From assembly GCF_001866055.1 (NCBI RefSeq), contig NZ_MLQS01000023.1, positions 35,506 through 99,505 of the forward strand: a stretch of DNA of 64,000 bases, given 5' to 3'. How positions within the stretch are numbered: position 1 is the first letter of the stretch; each line of letters begins with the position of its first letter. The stretch is from Anaerobacillus alkalidiazotrophicus (lineage in GTDB: Bacteria; Bacillota; Bacilli; Bacillales_H; Anaerobacillaceae). The notes beneath the pieces are model-generated. The model had not been told where the DNA came from, did not search any database, and worked only from the letters and a program-made list of their open reading frames with translations. The position numbers and the translations under genes are program-made. This document shows positions 63,776 to 64,000 of the stretch, piece by piece.

Positions 63776-64000
63776 GTCGAGTAGAAGAGAACCTCTCTAC
63801 CTCTCGGTAGATTGCATTCTCTCCCCTCACAGAACCGTGCTTGCGCTATTAACGCACACGGCTCCTCCTAGTTACCATTTACAGAATATAGCTAATCTCT
63901 TTTCTTAAGTCATAAATATTAACCTTAACTCTGGCGTAAGGTAATGGATATCTAGTAAGAAAGAGCCTGAATTTATCCCAGGTAAATGACTTCCTTTGAC
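63776..64000 (-). mobile_element. Group II intron, 3' part
   Basis: The window ends inside it. On the minus strand GAGCCGTGTGCG..GCGCAAGCACGGTTC (63832-63864) is a group II domain V hairpin, followed by domain VI-like GAGAGAA..TTCTCTTC and a plausible 3' end at CTCGAC near 63776. The encoded protein's tail lies just upstream. Confidence 0.75.
63879..63998 (-). CDS. Group II intron reverse transcriptase/maturase, C-terminal end
   Basis: The last 39 residues only; the rest is beyond the window. The tail RKSFTWDKFRLFLTRYPLPY followed by ARVKVNIY matches the C-terminus of group II intron-encoded proteins. It ends 15 bases before domain V, as expected. Confidence 0.7.
   Translation of the reverse strand, partial: QRKSFTWDKFRLFLTRYPLPYARVKVNIYDLRKEISYIL

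Overview
The window is low-GC DNA from an endospore-forming member of the Bacillaceae. The evidence is the gene content: spore proteins (tlp, sspN-like, sspO, sspP), a YaaH-type cortex hydrolase, a SpoVK-like AAA protein, and neighbourhoods also known in Bacillus (sspO/sspP beside the aconitase gene, tlp beside yneP). Complete selenocysteine machinery plus a 2-hydroxyacyl-CoA dehydratase/activase pair suggests a lineage with some anaerobic or selenium metabolism. The species cannot be named from the sequence alone.

Layout. 1-8 kb: a yuiD-like gene end, yhfH, cheV, ilvA, a TnpB remnant, and two ABC transporters flanking a GntR regulator. 8-24 kb: a lipoprotein cyclophilin, an SOS-type yhjD-like gene, ywpF, lemA-htpX, an MFS permease, the c-di-GMP-binding-type protein YkuI, the 2-hydroxyacyl-CoA dehydratase component with its 1140-residue activase, a two-domain P-loop protein and metA. 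24-38 kb: an RNase H-like gene, a PHP phosphoesterase, nadE, tlp-yneP, a tandem AAA ATPase, an EamA transporter, copD/copC, yaaH and a VTT membrane protein. 38-47 kb: ku with split ligD ligase and polymerase genes (NHEJ repair), small spore and iron genes, DUF421/DUF1657, acnA, sspO and sspP.

The most interesting region is 47.9-58.3 kb, a selenocysteine island. It holds selA, a hidden SelW/Rdx-type selenoprotein gene (in-frame UGA plus a one-base frameshift), selD with its own in-frame UGA at codon 17, a LysR regulator, a glycosyltransferase gene coupled to selB, selB itself, and a tRNA-Sec gene with a UCA anticodon. Both UGA codons are followed by short hairpins at the distance expected of bacterial SECIS elements. 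Between selA and the selenoprotein gene, on the opposite strand, is a candidate structured RNA ending in a strong terminator.

58.3-64 kb is accessory DNA beside the tRNA-Sec 3' end: a frameshifted tyrosine integrase, an excisionase-like gene, an IS4-family transposase with an abnormal C-terminus, a FlaR-like kinase, small membrane and lipoprotein genes, and the 3' part of a group II intron at the window edge. This looks like an integrative element inserted at selC, partly decayed. Four families of non-coding repeats are scattered in the intergenic regions. Two of them have three-hairpin architectures suggestive of IS200/IS605-type miniature elements. Two probable homopolymer frameshifts (SelW, integrase) and a possible third (ligD) mean that base-level accuracy should be checked before any of them is called biological.
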